NCBI GenBank assembly: GCA_002774315.1
Contig: PEYP01000057.1
Span: forward strand, 1 to 6,197
Source of the DNA: Candidatus Stahliibacteriota bacterium CG08_land_8_20_14_0_20_40_26
GTDB lineage: Bacteria; Hydrothermota; UBA3073
DNA length: 6,197 nucleotides
Reading direction: 5' to 3'
In this document: positions 5,949 to 6,197 of the stretch, piece after piece
Position numbering within the stretch: the stretch's first letter is position 1
How the letters are laid out: the number at the start of each line of letters is the position of its first letter
Notes under the pieces: model-generated
What the model was told of the DNA's origin: nothing
What the model saw: only the letters and a program-made list of their open reading frames with translations
Database searches by the model: none
Position numbers and translations under genes: made by a program

Positions 5949-5969
5949 GGACAGGGCTTGCCCCTGTCC
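5949..5969. repeat. GGACAGGG/CCCTGTCC hairpin
   Basis: GGACAGGG (5949-5956) pairs perfectly with CCCTGTCC (5962-5969) around a 5-nt loop CTTGC. It is followed by AAAATA rather than a T-run, so it is not a terminator for the + strand. It looks like another family of intergenic palindrome; I recall similar GGGCTTGCCCCTG words in intergenic DNA of other uncultivated bacteria. Confidence 0.65.
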
Positions 5970-6008
5970 AAAATACGGACAACCTGGACGCCCCGCCGAT
6001 ACGTGGTC

Positions 6009-6050
6009 CCGCCAAAGGCGGTGACAGATTAACACAGATGTCCACAGATA
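6009..6050. repeat. CCGCC hairpin and CACAGAT word repeat
   Basis: CCGCC-AAA-GGCGG (6009-6021) is a tight 5-bp hairpin. Right after it, CAGATTAACACAGATG (6025-6040) and CCACAGATA (6042-6050) repeat the word ACAGAT. This is the reverse-strand version of the AATCTGTG words at 3852-3869. Together they occupy the middle of the gap between tRNA-Pro and the last gene. Confidence 0.5.
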
Positions 6051-6118
6051 AATAACGAAAATAATTCACTGAAATAAAAAACATTTTAAAAGTAAATCCG
6101 TCTTAATCAGCGTATATC

Positions 6119-6138
6119 CCTGCCTGGCGGCAGGCAGG
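6119..6138. repeat. CCTGCCT hairpin repeat, copy 2
   Basis: CCTGCCTG (6119-6126) pairs perfectly with CAGGCAGG (6131-6138) around loop GCGG. It differs from the copy at 3762-3781 at two positions: one in the loop, and one that turns a G-T pair into G-C, so the stem is kept. It lies 21 bp before the start of the last gene. Confidence 0.8.
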
Positions 6139-6159
6139 TGCGTCCTAATTTTTAAATTT

Positions 6160-6197
6160 ATGAACATCGGGATGATGAGTCTGTGGAATGCTGCCAA
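6160..6197 (+). CDS. Probable glycosyltransferase, N-terminal fragment
   Basis: A frame opens with ATG at 6160 and runs off the window end, giving MNIGMMSLWNAA. This N-terminus (short beta strand MNIGMMS followed by W-N) resembles GT-B-fold, family 4-type glycosyltransferases that begin like MKIGMMSTWN. Only 12 residues are visible, so the call is tentative. No Shine-Dalgarno is present; the ATG follows TTTTTAAATTT directly, like the starts of the HD and ispH genes. An internal ATG at 6172 is a less likely start. If real, it begins a new transcription unit after the repeat-filled gap. Confidence 0.5.
   Translation, partial: MNIGMMSLWNAA

Overview
The window reads as bacterial chromosome from an uncultivated, probably anaerobic lineage. 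Bacterial origin is supported by a complete MEP-pathway IspH and a bacterial-type tRNA-Pro with a C1:G72 pair. I cannot fix the phylum. Every gap longer than about 100 bp is filled with short, word-like interspersed repeats. From memory, such repeats are common in genomes of several candidate phyla (Omnitrophota and WOR-3 types), but that is a weak taxonomic hint. All genes are on the + strand and no coding gene shows a frameshift or truncation, apart from the last one, which is cut by the window edge.

Layout: 1-120 is AT-rich spacer with repeated words. 121-660 encodes an HD-domain phosphohydrolase. 33 bp later, 694-1578 encodes IspH (LytB), the [4Fe-4S] enzyme that ends the MEP isoprenoid pathway. 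1579-1955 is a 377-bp gap made of tandem, direct and inverted repeats. 1956-3743 encodes a 595-residue ASKHA-fold ATPase of the glutamate-mutase MutL/GlmL family, which is unrelated to mismatch-repair MutL. After a 200-bp repeat-bearing gap, 3944-5074 encodes an unnamed 376-residue protein with two barrel-sandwich-like segments, a central alpha/beta region and a C-terminal KOW-like segment. Its stop codon overlaps the start of pcm (5074-5724, protein-L-isoaspartate O-methyltransferase). tRNA-Pro(CGG) lies at 5826-5898. The rest is a repeat-rich spacer and the first 12 codons of a probable glycosyltransferase (6160 to the window end).

How the genes fit together: HD and ispH are closely spaced and may share a transcript. 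The 376-aa gene and pcm are translationally coupled. The most interesting part is the MutL-family ATPase next to the barrel-sandwich/KOW protein with no B12-dependent mutase subunits in view. This may be an uncharacterised two-protein module rather than glutamate-mutase maintenance. Two gene starts have near-perfect Shine-Dalgarno sites (mutL-like and 376-aa). Three have none and sit directly behind AT-rich stretches (HD, ispH, glycosyltransferase), which suggests two modes of translation initiation.
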